The position numbers were made by a program, and so were the translations under genes. A model generated the notes under the pieces. It was not told where the DNA came from and did not search any database. It saw only the letters and a list, made by a program, of their open reading frames with translations. From Ignavibacteria bacterium (GTDB lineage: Bacteria > Bacteroidota > Ignavibacteria > Ch128b), in contig JAOAHM010000085.1 of NCBI GenBank assembly GCA_026415235.1, positions 1 to 33,176 on the forward strand: 33,176 bases of DNA, in the 5' to 3' direction. Below, piece by piece: positions 1 through 8,735 of this stretch (position 1 is the first letter of the stretch; the number at the start of each line of letters is the position of its first letter).

Positions 1-662
1 TCTGCTGCAACATGATAATCTTTGTCACCTACTTTGAAAGCGGAATTTCTCAGATATGTCCAGAGAATTGTAACCATTCCAAGTTCATGTGCGTATTGGA
101 ATGCTTGAGAAATCTCTTGAATTTGTCTTTTTGATTCAGCAGAGCCATAATAAATTGTTGCACCAATTGCTACAGCGCCAAGGTCGAATGCTTGTTTAAC
201 AGATGCAAATAGAATTTGATCGTAAGTGTTTGGATAACTTAGAAATTCATTATGATTAATTTTTAAGATGAATGGAATTTTATGAGCATATTTTCTTGCA
301 ACTGAACCGAGAACTCCAAGCGTCGAAGCAACAGCGTTGCATCCGCCTTCAATTGCAAGTTTTACTATGTTTTCTGGATCAAAGTAAATTGGATTTGGTG
401 CAAATGATGCTCCAGCTGAATGTTCAATTCCTTGATCAACTGGAAGAATTGATAAGTAACCTGTACCAGCAAGTCTACCAGTATTGAAAAGAAGTTGCAG
501 ATTTCTCAGAACCTGTGGATTTCTATCAGAAGGTACGAAAATTCTATCAACAAAATCAGGTCCTGGAAGGTGAAGCATATCCTTAGGAACAGTTTTGCAT
601 TCGTGTTTCAGTAGGTAGTCTGCTTCATTTCCCAGAAGTTTTACAATTTCATCTATTGTCAT
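1..662 (-). CDS. fbaB: Class I fructose-bisphosphate aldolase (DhnA/FbaB type), 3' end missing
   Basis: Reading the minus strand from the ATG at 660-662 gives [18 protein letters not shown] and an open frame to the window edge (about 220 residues). Visible stretches [43 protein letters not shown] and [13 protein letters not shown] are typical of the DhnA-type class I aldolases, which use a Schiff-base lysine to cleave fructose 1,6-bisphosphate into DHAP and glyceraldehyde 3-phosphate in the cytoplasm. The family is about 350 residues long and the catalytic lysine should lie just beyond the edge, so I cannot see it. A GGAGAG ribosome binding site precedes the ATG. The ORF track omits this gene because its stop is outside the window. 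It is divergent from the uppS operon. Confidence 0.9.
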   Translation of the reverse strand, partial: MTIDEIVKLLGNEADYLLKHECKTVPKDMLHLPGPDFVDRIFVPSDRNPQVLRNLQLLFNTGRLAGTGYLSILPVDQGIEHSAGASFAPNPIYFDPENIVKLAIEGGCNAVASTLGVLGSVARKYAHKIPFILKINHNEFLSYPNTYDQILFASVKQAFDLGAVAIGATIYYGSAESKRQIQEISQAFQYAHELGMVTILWTYLRNSAFKVGDKDYHVAA

Positions 663-695
663 TTTTATCTCTCCAATTTTAGTTGTGGTTTTCGA

Positions 696-703
696 CAAAT
701 ATA
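696..703 (-). promoter_or_regulatory. Possible -7/-10 element of the aldolase gene
   Basis: The minus strand reads TATATTTG about 34 bases before the aldolase ATG. This fits the TAnnTTTG form described for Bacteroidota promoters. No convincing upstream box is seen, so this is a weak call. Confidence 0.3.
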
Positions 704-861
704 AGAAAAATCAGTAGTCGAATTTTTTGATGGTTGTTAATTAATTAGAACTTAAACTGGATTTGTTAAAAAATTGAAAGATTATCCGCATTTTTAATCT
801 AAAATATAAAATTGATAAGTAAATAACCGAACAAATCTTGGAAAATAAAAGGAATAAATTT

Positions 862-886
862 CTCGCAAAGACGCTAAGACGCGAAG
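862..886. repeat. Short repeat-like stretch with AAGACGC twice
   Basis: CTCGCAAAGACGCTAAGACGC followed by GAAG stands out from the AT-rich surroundings. It contains the heptamer AAGACGC twice in direct orientation. Similar CGCAAAGACGC strings occur as dispersed intergenic repeats in various bacteria (from memory). Only one copy is in this window, so repeat status cannot be shown here. Confidence 0.4.
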
Positions 887-1070
887 TTTATTTACAATTA
901 TAAAATTCAGATTGTTGTGATTATGTTTAAAAAATCTTAATTAACCAAAGCACCTTTTAGTTAAAATGAAACTTTTTAATTACAAATAATTAAAAGAGAA
1001 GAAACTTATGTGAACTTGAAATAATCAAAACTTATTTTTTTTTCGTTCTAAACTTAGTAAATTGTTTCGC

Positions 1071-1076
1071 TATAAT
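1071..1076 (+). promoter_or_regulatory. Possible -10 box of the uppS-bamA-lpx operon
   Basis: A perfect TATAAT lies 22 bases before the uppS TTG start. No good -35 hexamer is found 16-18 bases upstream, so support rests on the -10 and its position ahead of a long operon. Confidence 0.35.
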
Positions 1077-1097
1077 GAAATAAATTGAAGGATATAG

Positions 1098-1916
1098 TTG
1101 AAGAGAGTACAATCATCTGACGATCAAAAACTTCAGGAAAAGTTAAAAGCCAAAGGCAATTTACCACGGCATATCGCCATTATTATGGATGGTAATGGTA
1201 GATGGGCAAAGAAACGAGGACTTCCTCGTGTTGCTGGTCATTCTGAAGGTGTAAAAAGCGTTCGAGATGTAGTAGAAGCCTGTGCTCAACTTGGTATTGA
1301 ATATTTAACTTTGTTTGCTTTCTCCACGGAGAATTGGAGACGACCTAAAGAGGAAGTTTCTACTTTAATGAAATTGCTTCTCAAAACTCTCAAAACAGAA
1401 ACAGATGAGCTTCATAAAAATAATATTCGTCTTCGAATGATTGGCGATTTTGAAACTCTTCCTGAAGAAGTTCAGAAACAACTTAGAGAAGCAATAAAGA
1501 AAACAGAAAACAACACAAGATTAAATTTGATTTTAGCTCTTAGCTATTCTGGTAGATGGGATATTCTTCAAGCAACAAAAAAAATTGCTGATGATGTAGC
1601 TCGCAAGAGAATCAAAACTTCGGAAATAAATGAAGAGTTATTTAAGCGTTATCTTTCCACTTCACAATTTCCTGAACCTGATTTGCTCATTCGCACCAGT
1701 GGGGAAATGCGAGTAAGTAATTTTCTTCTCTGGGAAATTGCCTACACTGAACTATATGTTACCGAAACACTCTGGCCAGATTTCAGAAGAAAAGAATTGT
1801 ATAAAGCTATTGAAGATTATCAGAAGAGAGAAAGAAAATTCGGTTTGGTAAGTGAGCAGATAAAGAAAATTAAAGGATATGGCAAAAATGTTTTTACCCT
1901 CAAGCAGTCTAAATAA
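1098..1916 (+). CDS. uppS: Undecaprenyl diphosphate synthase
   Basis: Cis-prenyltransferase that adds isopentenyl units to farnesyl diphosphate to make undecaprenyl diphosphate, the lipid carrier for peptidoglycan and O-antigen. The family signature HIAIIMDGNGRWAKKRG is present with the catalytic Asp at residue 31. Other conserved stretches are FAFSTENWRRP, LALSYSGRWDI and IRTSGEMRVSNFLLWE, and the acidic C-terminal motif region ELYVTETLWPDF. The length, 272 aa, is slightly above the usual 240-260 because of about 20 extra N-terminal residues. The start is TTG, preceded by AAGGA at a workable distance; no ATG lies between it and the conserved core. It is the first gene of a nine-gene envelope operon and its last 38 bases overlap bamA. 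Confidence 0.95.
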   Translation: MKRVQSSDDQKLQEKLKAKGNLPRHIAIIMDGNGRWAKKRGLPRVAGHSEGVKSVRDVVEACAQLGIEYLTLFAFSTENWRRPKEEVSTLMKLLLKTLKTETDELHKNNIRLRMIGDFETLPEEVQKQLREAIKKTENNTRLNLILALSYSGRWDILQATKKIADDVARKRIKTSEINEELFKRYLSTSQFPEPDLLIRTSGEMRVSNFLLWEIAYTELYVTETLWPDFRRKELYKAIEDYQKRERKFGLVSEQIKKIKGYGKNVFTLKQSK

Positions 1917-4389
1917 ATCTCTCAAAATTTTGTTTTTCATTTTAGCTTTATTAGTTGAGTTAACTTTAGCTCAACAAAATCTTCCTACTTATAAGATTTT
2001 AGGAATTTCTGTTGAAGGAAATGTAACTGCAGATCCAGCTGTAATAATTGCTGCAAGTAGCTTGAAAATTAATGACGAAATTCAAATTCCAAGCGATGCA
2101 ACAATAAATGCGATTAAAAGAATTTTAGCTTTAAATATTTTCTCCGATGTACAGTTAATCAAAGAACGACAGGTTGGCAATGGAATTTATATTCTTATAA
2201 AAGTTCAGGAATATCCTCGATTAGAAGATTTTGTTATTGTAGGTAATGATGAAATTGGAGAAAAAGATTTAAAGAAAGAGATTACATTAATTAAAGGTCA
2301 AACATTAAAGCCACAAGATATTAGCAAACTGAAACGAAACATTCTTCGTCTTTACGAAGAAAAGGGAATGCTTAACGCTAACATTACTACAACACTCTTA
2401 GAATTTTCAAAAGTTGATACAACAAAGAAAAAATTACTTATCCGTTGGATTAATAGATACGATAGTGAAGATACTCACACTATGGAAATTGATAGAAGCG
2501 ACAAAGCAGCAGTTGAAAATATCGAGAGAATGAAAAATAGAGTACTCTTAAAAATTAAAATTGATGAAGGCAATGTTGTATTAGTCAAAAAAATAAATTT
2601 CTTCGGAAATAAAAATTTCTCTAAAAGCAAACTTATTAGTCAATTTGATGAGACAGTTGAAAAGAGATGGTGGCGCTTCTGGAAGAAAGAAAAATTTGAT
2701 AAAAAGAATTTCGAGAAAGATAAAGAAGCATTAATAAAATTTTATAAAAAGAACGGATATAAAGACGCAACCATACTTCAAGATTCAGTTTATCTTGACG
2801 AAAACAAAAAAAATCTTTTCATAGATATTTATCTCTACGAAGGTCCTCAATATAAAATTCGAAATATTCAATGGATTGGCAATACAGTATTTCCAACGGA
2901 AGTTTTGAATAAGCGACTTGGTTTCGAGAAAGGTGATATCTTTGATTACGAGAAATTTGAAAGAAATCTTAGACAGAACGAACAACAATCTGATGTCTCT
3001 TCACTTTACTTTGATAATGGCTATCTCGGATTTTCATTAAAGACCGAAGAAGTTAAAGTGGCAGATGACTCTTTAGATATTATTATCAAGATAGCTGAAA
3101 GAAATCAATTCAAGATTGGATATGTTGAGATTAAAGGTAACGACAAAACGATGGATAAAGTTATTCGTCGTGAGCTTTTCACAAGGCCTGGTGATTATTT
3201 CAATCGTGGACTTTTATTGAGAAGTCTTCAGCAACTTGCTAATCTTCAATACTTCAATCCTGAAAAATTATATCAGGAAGGAATTGATTACTTCCCTACT
3301 TCAGATTCAACCGTTGACATTACTTACAAAGTCGAAGAAAAGTCAAGTGATTATTTAAATGCTTCGGTTGGTTATAGTGGCAGTTGGGGATTTAGTGGTG
3401 CAGTAGGAATTACTCTCACAAACTTTTCACTTTCCAATCCATTCAAACTTGGTGGTGGACAAATTTTAAATTTCAATTGGCAGTTTGGTATTGGTAATTA
3501 TTATAGAACATTTCAACTTGGATTTACCGAACCATGGTTTATGGATACTCCAACTTCTGTTGGCTTTGATGTTTTCGATACAAGACAAATTTACATTTAC
3601 GAATTAAGGCAATATGGTGGAAGTATTCGAGTTGGTAGAAGACTCTCTTGGCCTGACGATTATTTCACAGTAAATGGTAGTCTCAGATATTATATGAATG
3701 ATGTTAAAGGTGGTGGTGGTTACTATCGAGAAGGAATGTATAAACAATATTCACTCGCATTTGGAATTGGAAGAAAAGATATTGATAATCCAATCTTTCC
3801 AAGCACTGGAAGTATTTTTAATGTTGATTTTGATTTATCTGGTGGACCTTTCCTTCCTGGTGATGTTGATTATCTAAAAACAGACATTAATCTCGAAGTT
3901 TATAGACGATTGTTTGGTTCAAATAAGATTACTTTCTTCCTCGGTAATTATTATGGATTTATTTACGAGCTTGTACCTAACACACCAATTCAACCATTTG
4001 AATATTATTACATGGGAGGAAGTGGATTAATTATTGCAACTGAACCTTTGCGTGGATATGATGACCGTTCAATTGGTCCAAAGAATGTTAATGGAAATGT
4101 AATTGGTGGAAAAATATTTGTTCGAAATACAGCAGAACTTAGACTTGCCGTTACACTTCAACCAATGCCTCTTTATGTACTGGCATTTGCTGAAGCTGGA
4201 AATGTATGGAGAGATATGAAAGATGTTAATATATTTGATTTGAAACGAAGTGTTGGATTTGGTGCTCGTGTATTGATTAATCCAATTGGAATGATTGGAT
4301 TTGATTTTGGTTATGGATTTGATAGAAAATCTGTTAGTGGTTTTGATCCACAATGGATATTTCATTTTCAATTCGGTAGAGGAATGTAA
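1879..4389 (+). CDS. bamA: Outer membrane protein assembly factor BamA
   Basis: Omp85-family core of the beta-barrel assembly machine. An N-terminal signal peptide (LKILFFILALLVELTLAQQ) is followed by repeated POTRA domains to about residue 490: beginnings such as YKILGISVEGN, VKKINFFGNKNFSKSKL, IRNIQWIGNTVFP and IGYVEIKGNDKTMDKVI fit the POTRA pattern. The rest is a 16-strand-type barrel (bacterial surface antigen domain) with the LRGY motif of the conserved inner loop at about residue 728. The length of 836 aa is normal. The protein ends FHFQFGRGM rather than with the terminal aromatic residue usual in proteobacteria. The annotated ATG lies inside uppS in another frame; a second in-frame ATG at 1888 is an equally plausible start. 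The two Skp-like chaperone genes follow directly. Confidence 0.95.
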   Translation: MAKMFLPSSSLNKSLKILFFILALLVELTLAQQNLPTYKILGISVEGNVTADPAVIIAASSLKINDEIQIPSDATINAIKRILALNIFSDVQLIKERQVGNGIYILIKVQEYPRLEDFVIVGNDEIGEKDLKKEITLIKGQTLKPQDISKLKRNILRLYEEKGMLNANITTTLLEFSKVDTTKKKLLIRWINRYDSEDTHTMEIDRSDKAAVENIERMKNRVLLKIKIDEGNVVLVKKINFFGNKNFSKSKLISQFDETVEKRWWRFWKKEKFDKKNFEKDKEALIKFYKKNGYKDATILQDSVYLDENKKNLFIDIYLYEGPQYKIRNIQWIGNTVFPTEVLNKRLGFEKGDIFDYEKFERNLRQNEQQSDVSSLYFDNGYLGFSLKTEEVKVADDSLDIIIKIAERNQFKIGYVEIKGNDKTMDKVIRRELFTRPGDYFNRGLLLRSLQQLANLQYFNPEKLYQEGIDYFPTSDSTVDITYKVEEKSSDYLNASVGYSGSWGFSGAVGITLTNFSLSNPFKLGGGQILNFNWQFGIGNYYRTFQLGFTEPWFMDTPTSVGFDVFDTRQIYIYELRQYGGSIRVGRRLSWPDDYFTVNGSLRYYMNDVKGGGGYYREGMYKQYSLAFGIGRKDIDNPIFPSTGSIFNVDFDLSGGPFLPGDVDYLKTDINLEVYRRLFGSNKITFFLGNYYGFIYELVPNTPIQPFEYYYMGGSGLIIATEPLRGYDDRSIGPKNVNGNVIGGKIFVRNTAELRLAVTLQPMPLYVLAFAEAGNVWRDMKDVNIFDLKRSVGFGARVLINPIGMIGFDFGYGFDRKSVSGFDPQWIFHFQFGRGM

Positions 4390-4403
4390 AACAATAATAA
4401 AAA

Positions 4404-4949
4404 ATGAGGTTAACAGTGAAAGCTATCAATTTAATTTTATCTTTGATTATTTTCTTATCAATTACTTTGTATGCACAACAACCACAATTAAAAGTCGGTG
4501 TTGTAGATTCAGAAATAATTTTAAGTCAATTGCCTGAATACAAAAAAGCTCAAGATCAATTAAATGAGATTGTGAAAAAATGGCAGGCAGAGCTCGATAG
4601 CCTTTCGATGGAATATCAAGAAAGGCTCGAAAATTACAGAAAGCAAGAAGCAATGATGACCGACGATGTGAAATTGAAAGAACAACAAGAAATTATGAAA
4701 TTAGAGCAGGAGATTTATACTTTCCGTCAACGAAAATTTGGTCAGCAAGGTGATTTTGCAATGGAACAGGAAAAACTTCTTTCACCAATTAAACAAAACA
4801 TCATCAAAGCTATTGAAAAAGTAGCTAAGGAAGAGAAAGTTACATTAGTTTTAGATAAAGCTGGTGAAGTTGTTGTTCTTTATTCCGATCCATCTTATGA
4901 TTTAACTTTCAAAGTCCTCGACCAACTAAGAAGAGGAAAAGTAAAATAA
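4404..4949 (+). CDS. Periplasmic chaperone, Skp/OmpH family (first copy)
   Basis: Skp-like periplasmic chaperone that would hold unfolded outer membrane proteins on the way to BamA, encoded 14 bases upstream. The protein has an N-terminal signal peptide (INLILSLIIFLSITLYAQQ), the family opening KVGVVDSEIILSQLPEY, a long charged helical region (about residues 45-125, likely the coiled-coil arms), and the closing segment VTLVLDKAGEVVVLYSDPSYDLT. The length of 181 aa is typical. The start is uncertain: the ATG at 4404 has no ribosome binding site, while an in-frame GTG at 4416 sits six bases after GAGG and would give the more usual signal peptide start VKAINLILS. A paralogue follows 14 bases later. 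Confidence 0.88.
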   Translation: MRLTVKAINLILSLIIFLSITLYAQQPQLKVGVVDSEIILSQLPEYKKAQDQLNEIVKKWQAELDSLSMEYQERLENYRKQEAMMTDDVKLKEQQEIMKLEQEIYTFRQRKFGQQGDFAMEQEKLLSPIKQNIIKAIEKVAKEEKVTLVLDKAGEVVVLYSDPSYDLTFKVLDQLRRGKVK

Positions 4950-4963
4950 TTTAAGAGGCTTTT

Positions 4964-5470
4964 ATGAAAAAGCTAATCATTCTCTTCGCATTCTTTTTTA
5001 TTTCTGTTCCAATTTTTGCTCAGGTAAAAATTGGGTTCATAAATTCAGAAGCAATTATGAAAGAGCTTCCTGAAGCACAAGATGCTCAAAGAAAACTTGA
5101 TAATCTTGTTCAAGAATGGCAAGCAGAGCTTCGTCGTCTCGAAAGCGAATGGAAAATGAAATACGATGCATATGATCGAGATAAATTAATTATGAGCGAT
5201 CAAACACGAGCTGAAAAAGAAAAAGAGCTTGTTGATTTGGAAAATAGAATTATGCAATACCGAGAGCAAAAATTTGGACAGAACGGAGAGCTTTTCCAAA
5301 AACAAGAAGAGTTCATGAAACCAATTCAAAATAAAATCTTCACAACCCTTGAGAAGATTGCGAAAGAAGAAGGATATGATTTTGTTTTCGATAAAAGTGG
5401 TGAAATCTTATTGCTCTATGCAAACGAAAAATATGATTTAACAAACAAAGTCTTACAAGCATTGAAGTGA
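4964..5470 (+). CDS. Periplasmic chaperone, Skp/OmpH family (second copy)
   Basis: Second Skp/OmpH-type protein, 168 aa, with signal peptide MKKLIILFAFFFISVPIFAQ and the same layout as the upstream copy: KIGFINSEAIMKELPEAQ, a helical middle with EWQAELRRLESEW, the shared REQKFGQNGEL block (RQRKFGQQGDF in copy one), and DFVFDKSGEILLLYANEKYDLT at the end. Similarity along the full length shows an old tandem duplication, but the two have diverged clearly. It probably forms trimers with its paralogue or by itself. AAGAGG before the ATG supports the start. lpxD begins six bases after the stop. Confidence 0.9.
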   Translation: MKKLIILFAFFFISVPIFAQVKIGFINSEAIMKELPEAQDAQRKLDNLVQEWQAELRRLESEWKMKYDAYDRDKLIMSDQTRAEKEKELVDLENRIMQYREQKFGQNGELFQKQEEFMKPIQNKIFTTLEKIAKEEGYDFVFDKSGEILLLYANEKYDLTNKVLQALK

Positions 5471-5476
5471 AAGTTT

Positions 5477-6523
5477 ATGGAAATAACAGTAGAAGAAATT
5501 GCTTCGTTGGTTGGTGGCGAGGTCGTCGGTGATGGAAAGAAGATAATTCGTAATGTAGCTAAAATCGAAGAGGCTGGTGAAGATGATTTGACCTTTCTTT
5601 ATCAAGAAAAGTATGAGAAATATTTAAGTCCAGACTCTTCATTTGCAGTTCTTGTTAACAAAGATTTTTCGAAATCATATCCATCGCTGACATTTATAAA
5701 AGTCGCTGAACCTTATCTCGCATTCATCAAAATCATTGAAAAATATTTTATTCCTGAAGTTGAACTGCCACCACTTTTTAGCAAAACAAAAGATGAAGTA
5801 AACTTTTCCTTTGGAAAAAATTTTAGATGCGGAGAGAATGTATCAATTGGTAAAAATTGTAAAATTGGCGATGATGTAACAATCTTTTCGAATGTAGCAA
5901 TTTTAAATGATGTTGAAATTGGAGATGGAACTGTAATCTACCCAAATGTTACAATTAGAGAACGCTGCAAAATAGGAAAGCGAAACATAATTCATTCAGG
6001 AGTTGTGATTGGAAGTGATGGCTTTGGTTATTACAAGTTAAGCGATAAGTCGTACAAAAAAATTCCGCAAATTGGAATTGTCGTCTTAGAAGATGATGTT
6101 GAAGTTGGTGCAAATACATGTATTGACCGAGCAAGCATAGGCGAGACAAGAATTAAAAAAGGAACCAAGATTGATAACTTAGTTCAGATTGCTCACAATG
6201 TTGTGATTGGTGAAAATTGTGCAATCTCTGGTCAAACTGGATTTGCTGGAAGTACAAAAGTTGGAAATAATGTGATTGTAGCTGGTCAGGTAGGATTTGC
6301 TGATCATATTGTCGTTGAAGATGATGTTGTTGTTATGGCAAAGACTGGCGTTTCTCACAGTCTAAAGAAGGGCAAAGTTTATTTTGGTTATCCAGTGATG
6401 GAAGTTAGAGAAGCATTTAAGTTGCATGCTCTCTATAAAAATCTTCCAGAACTGAGAGAAAAAATTTTTGAATTAGATAAGAAATTAAATGAGTTAGTTC
6501 AGAAATTGAATGAAAGCAAATAG
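5477..6523 (+). CDS. lpxD: UDP-3-O-acylglucosamine N-acyltransferase LpxD
   Basis: Third step of lipid A synthesis: transfers a 3-hydroxyacyl chain from ACP to the 2-amino group of UDP-3-O-acyl-glucosamine. The N-terminal domain (about 1-100) has the LpxD opening ITVEEIASLVGGEVVGDG and a uridine-binding region. It is followed by a left-handed parallel beta-helix of hexapeptide repeats (IGKNCKIGDDVTIFSNVAIL and so on, about 110-300) and a C-terminal helix. The likely catalytic His is H240 in LVQIAHNVVIGENC. ANTCIDRASIGET and GQTGFAGSTKVGNN are strongly conserved in the family. The length of 348 aa is normal. It is followed by lpxC-fabZ after 11 bases, the order commonly seen in FCB bacteria. 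Confidence 0.96.
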   Translation: MEITVEEIASLVGGEVVGDGKKIIRNVAKIEEAGEDDLTFLYQEKYEKYLSPDSSFAVLVNKDFSKSYPSLTFIKVAEPYLAFIKIIEKYFIPEVELPPLFSKTKDEVNFSFGKNFRCGENVSIGKNCKIGDDVTIFSNVAILNDVEIGDGTVIYPNVTIRERCKIGKRNIIHSGVVIGSDGFGYYKLSDKSYKKIPQIGIVVLEDDVEVGANTCIDRASIGETRIKKGTKIDNLVQIAHNVVIGENCAISGQTGFAGSTKVGNNVIVAGQVGFADHIVVEDDVVVMAKTGVSHSLKKGKVYFGYPVMEVREAFKLHALYKNLPELREKIFELDKKLNELVQKLNESK

Positions 6524-6534
6524 GAGAACTCAAA

Positions 6535-7953
6535 ATGGTTGAAAAGCAGAGAACGATTGCTAAACCTGTTACTGTAAGTGGAATAGGGATTCATACTGGA
6601 ACTCAATGCACAATGACATTCAAACCAGCACCAGAAAATTATGGAATAAGATTTATTCGAGTTGATTTAGGAGGAAATCCTGAAATTCCTGCTATAGTCG
6701 AAAATGTTGTGGATGTTTCACGAGGAACCACCATTGCAGTAGGTGAAGCAAAAGTTCATACTGTTGAACATGTTTTAGCTGCTGTTTATGGATTAAAGAT
6801 AGATAATCTGAAAATTGAATTAGATGGAATTGAACCACCAATTGGTGATGGAAGTGCAAAACTATATGTTGATGCATTGCTCGAAGCAGAAATTGTTGAA
6901 CAAGAAGCTCCGAAAGATTATTTAGTAATTGATCAAACTGTAATGTATCACGATGAAGAAAGAGGAATTGATATTGTTGCTCTTCCGTTGGACGATTTCA
7001 GAATTACAATAATGATTGATTACAACAATCCAGCTCTTGGAAGTCAACACTCATCTTTATTTAGCCTTGAAAAAGAATTCATTACAGAATATTCAACTGC
7101 AAGAACATTTTGTTTCTTGAGTGAAGTAGAACAACTTGTAAATCAAAACTTAATCAAAGGTGGTGATATTGATAATGCAGTTGTTATTGTTGACAGAAAA
7201 CTTTCAGACGAAGAATTAAATAATCTTGCTCAAAAACTAAACATCAAACATCCACTTTTCCTTGGTGAGAATGGAATTTTGAACAACGAAACTTTGCGTT
7301 TCAAAAACGAACCTGCAAGACATAAAGTTTTAGATTTGATTGGTGACCTTGCACTGATTGGCGTTCCTTTGAAAGCTCAAATTCTTGCTGCTCGTCCAGG
7401 CCATAAAGCTAATGTTGAATTTGCTCGAATGATTAGAAAACTTTATCAGCAAAAGAAACTTGAGAAAAAATATCAGTTCATTAAAAAAGAAGGTGTTGTT
7501 TTTGATGCAAATGCAATCTTAAGAATTCTGCCTCATCGCTATCCTTTTGTTTTAGTTGATAAGATTGTTGATTTGAAGATGGGCGAAAAAGTTGTTGGAA
7601 TTAAAAATGTGACAATTAACGAACCATACTTTCAAGGACATTTTCCTGGTCAAATGGTTATGCCTGGAGTTTTAATAATCGAAGCACTTGCACAAACAAG
7701 TGGAATTCTTTTGCTTAATTCAATTCCTGATTTTGATAATAATCTCGTTTACTTTATGGCGATTAATAATGCAAAGTTCAGAAGACCTGTTGTTCCTGGT
7801 GATCAGTTAATACTTGAAGTAGAGCTTGTTAATCAAAGAAGCAAAACATTTACAATGAAAGGTCGTGCAATAGTTGATGGTAATCTTGCAGCTGAAGCAG
7901 AATTTATGGCTGCAATTGTTCCGAAGGAAGAAAGTCAAAAATCACAGAAATAA
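6535..7953 (+). CDS. lpxC-fabZ: Bifunctional LpxC deacetylase / FabZ dehydratase
   Basis: A single 472-aa frame joins two enzymes. Residues 1 to about 300 are LpxC, the zinc deacetylase that commits UDP-3-O-acyl-GlcNAc to lipid A: the ligands H79 (in HTVEH), H263 and D267 (RHKVLDLIGD), the general base E78, and the C-terminal RPGHKANVEFAR are present. Residues about 320-472 are FabZ, (3R)-hydroxyacyl-ACP dehydratase: LPHRYPFVLVDKI, then NEPYFQGHFPGQMVMPG with catalytic H369 and E383 in IIEALAQTSG. The fusion is known in the Bacteroidota/Chlorobi group. LpxC and FabZ compete for the same hydroxyacyl-ACP pool, so the fusion may balance lipid A against phospholipid. The start has GGAGAA upstream. 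lpxA follows after eight bases. Confidence 0.96.
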   Translation: MVEKQRTIAKPVTVSGIGIHTGTQCTMTFKPAPENYGIRFIRVDLGGNPEIPAIVENVVDVSRGTTIAVGEAKVHTVEHVLAAVYGLKIDNLKIELDGIEPPIGDGSAKLYVDALLEAEIVEQEAPKDYLVIDQTVMYHDEERGIDIVALPLDDFRITIMIDYNNPALGSQHSSLFSLEKEFITEYSTARTFCFLSEVEQLVNQNLIKGGDIDNAVVIVDRKLSDEELNNLAQKLNIKHPLFLGENGILNNETLRFKNEPARHKVLDLIGDLALIGVPLKAQILAARPGHKANVEFARMIRKLYQQKKLEKKYQFIKKEGVVFDANAILRILPHRYPFVLVDKIVDLKMGEKVVGIKNVTINEPYFQGHFPGQMVMPGVLIIEALAQTSGILLLNSIPDFDNNLVYFMAINNAKFRRPVVPGDQLILEVELVNQRSKTFTMKGRAIVDGNLAAEAEFMAAIVPKEESQKSQK

Positions 7954-7961
7954 AAAATTGT

Positions 7962-8735
7962 ATGCCTGAAATTCATCCTACCTCAATCGTATCAAAAGAT
8001 GCTCAAATTGCAGACGATGTAATAATTGGTCCCTTCTGTATTGTAGAAGGAGATGTGAAAATTGAAAGTGGAACGAAATTATTGAGTCATGTTGTGATTT
8101 ACGATGGTGCAAGAATTGGAAAGAACAACAAAATTTTTCCCGGCACTGTGATAGCAGCTGTTCCACAAGATTTGAAATTCAACAACGAGTACACAGAAGT
8201 TTTTATTGGTGATAATAATACAATTCGAGAAGCTGTAACAATTAGTCGTGCAACTTCTGCAACAAAAAAAACAATTGTTGGAAGCAATTGTCTTTTAATG
8301 GCTTATGTTCATGTTGCTCATGATTGTGTTGTTGGAAATAATTGCATACTTGCAAATTCAGTTGAACTTGCTGGTCATGTTCATGTCGAAGATTATGTAA
8401 TAATTGGTGGACTTACAGGAGTTCATCAATTTACTTCCATTGGTCAACATTCTATGGTTGGTGCTTGTTCAAAAATTGTTAAAGACATTCCACCTTATAC
8501 TTTGTTTAGTGGAAATCCAATTAGATACGAAGGATTAAACATAATTGGACTTCGACGAAGAGGATTTTCATCCGATGCAATAGCCTCATTGAAAGAAGCT
8601 TACAACATTTTATATAGTCCGTATTACAACACAACTCAAGCAGTTGAAAAAATTAAATCTGATGTAAAACAAACAAACGAAGTAAAAGCATTGCTTGCTT
8701 TCATTGAAAAAAGTCGTCGTGGTATTAGCAAATGA
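7962..8735 (+). CDS. lpxA: Acyl-ACP--UDP-N-acetylglucosamine O-acyltransferase LpxA
   Basis: First enzyme of lipid A synthesis. The 257-aa protein starts MPEIHPTSIVSKDAQIADDV and is built of hexapeptide repeats forming a left-handed beta-helix up to about residue 185, then a helical C-terminal region (NIIGLRRRGFSSDAIASLKEAY). Diagnostic motifs are AAVPQDLKFNNEYTEVFIGD, NTIREAVTISRAT and YVHVAHDCVVGNNC with catalytic H120, plus GLTGVHQFTSIG and ACSKIVKDIPPYTLFSGNP. The length equals the family norm. It lies eight bases after lpxC-fabZ and its last four bases (ATGA) overlap the next gene, so translation is probably coupled. Confidence 0.97.
   Translation: MPEIHPTSIVSKDAQIADDVIIGPFCIVEGDVKIESGTKLLSHVVIYDGARIGKNNKIFPGTVIAAVPQDLKFNNEYTEVFIGDNNTIREAVTISRATSATKKTIVGSNCLLMAYVHVAHDCVVGNNCILANSVELAGHVHVEDYVIIGGLTGVHQFTSIGQHSMVGACSKIVKDIPPYTLFSGNPIRYEGLNIIGLRRRGFSSDAIASLKEAYNILYSPYYNTTQAVEKIKSDVKQTNEVKALLAFIEKSRRGISK

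Larger units (their letters stand above)
663..1097. other. Divergent intergenic region between the aldolase gene and uppS
   Basis: About 435 bases of AT-rich DNA between two divergent genes. It should hold the promoters of both. The only items I can point to are a TATATTTG on the minus strand near 700, a GC-richer repeat-like stretch at 862-886 and a TATAAT near 1071. No coding signal or RNA gene was recognised. Confidence 0.6.

Noticed and set aside
272-487. 71-aa plus-strand ORF at the left end
   Set aside because: Antisense to the class I aldolase, whose motifs are read on the minus strand.
4069-4371. 100-aa minus-strand ORF inside bamA
   Set aside because: Antisense to conserved barrel strands of BamA; low-complexity composition, no family.
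4295-4537. 80-aa plus-strand ORF across the bamA-skp junction
   Set aside because: Overlaps two well-supported genes in another frame.
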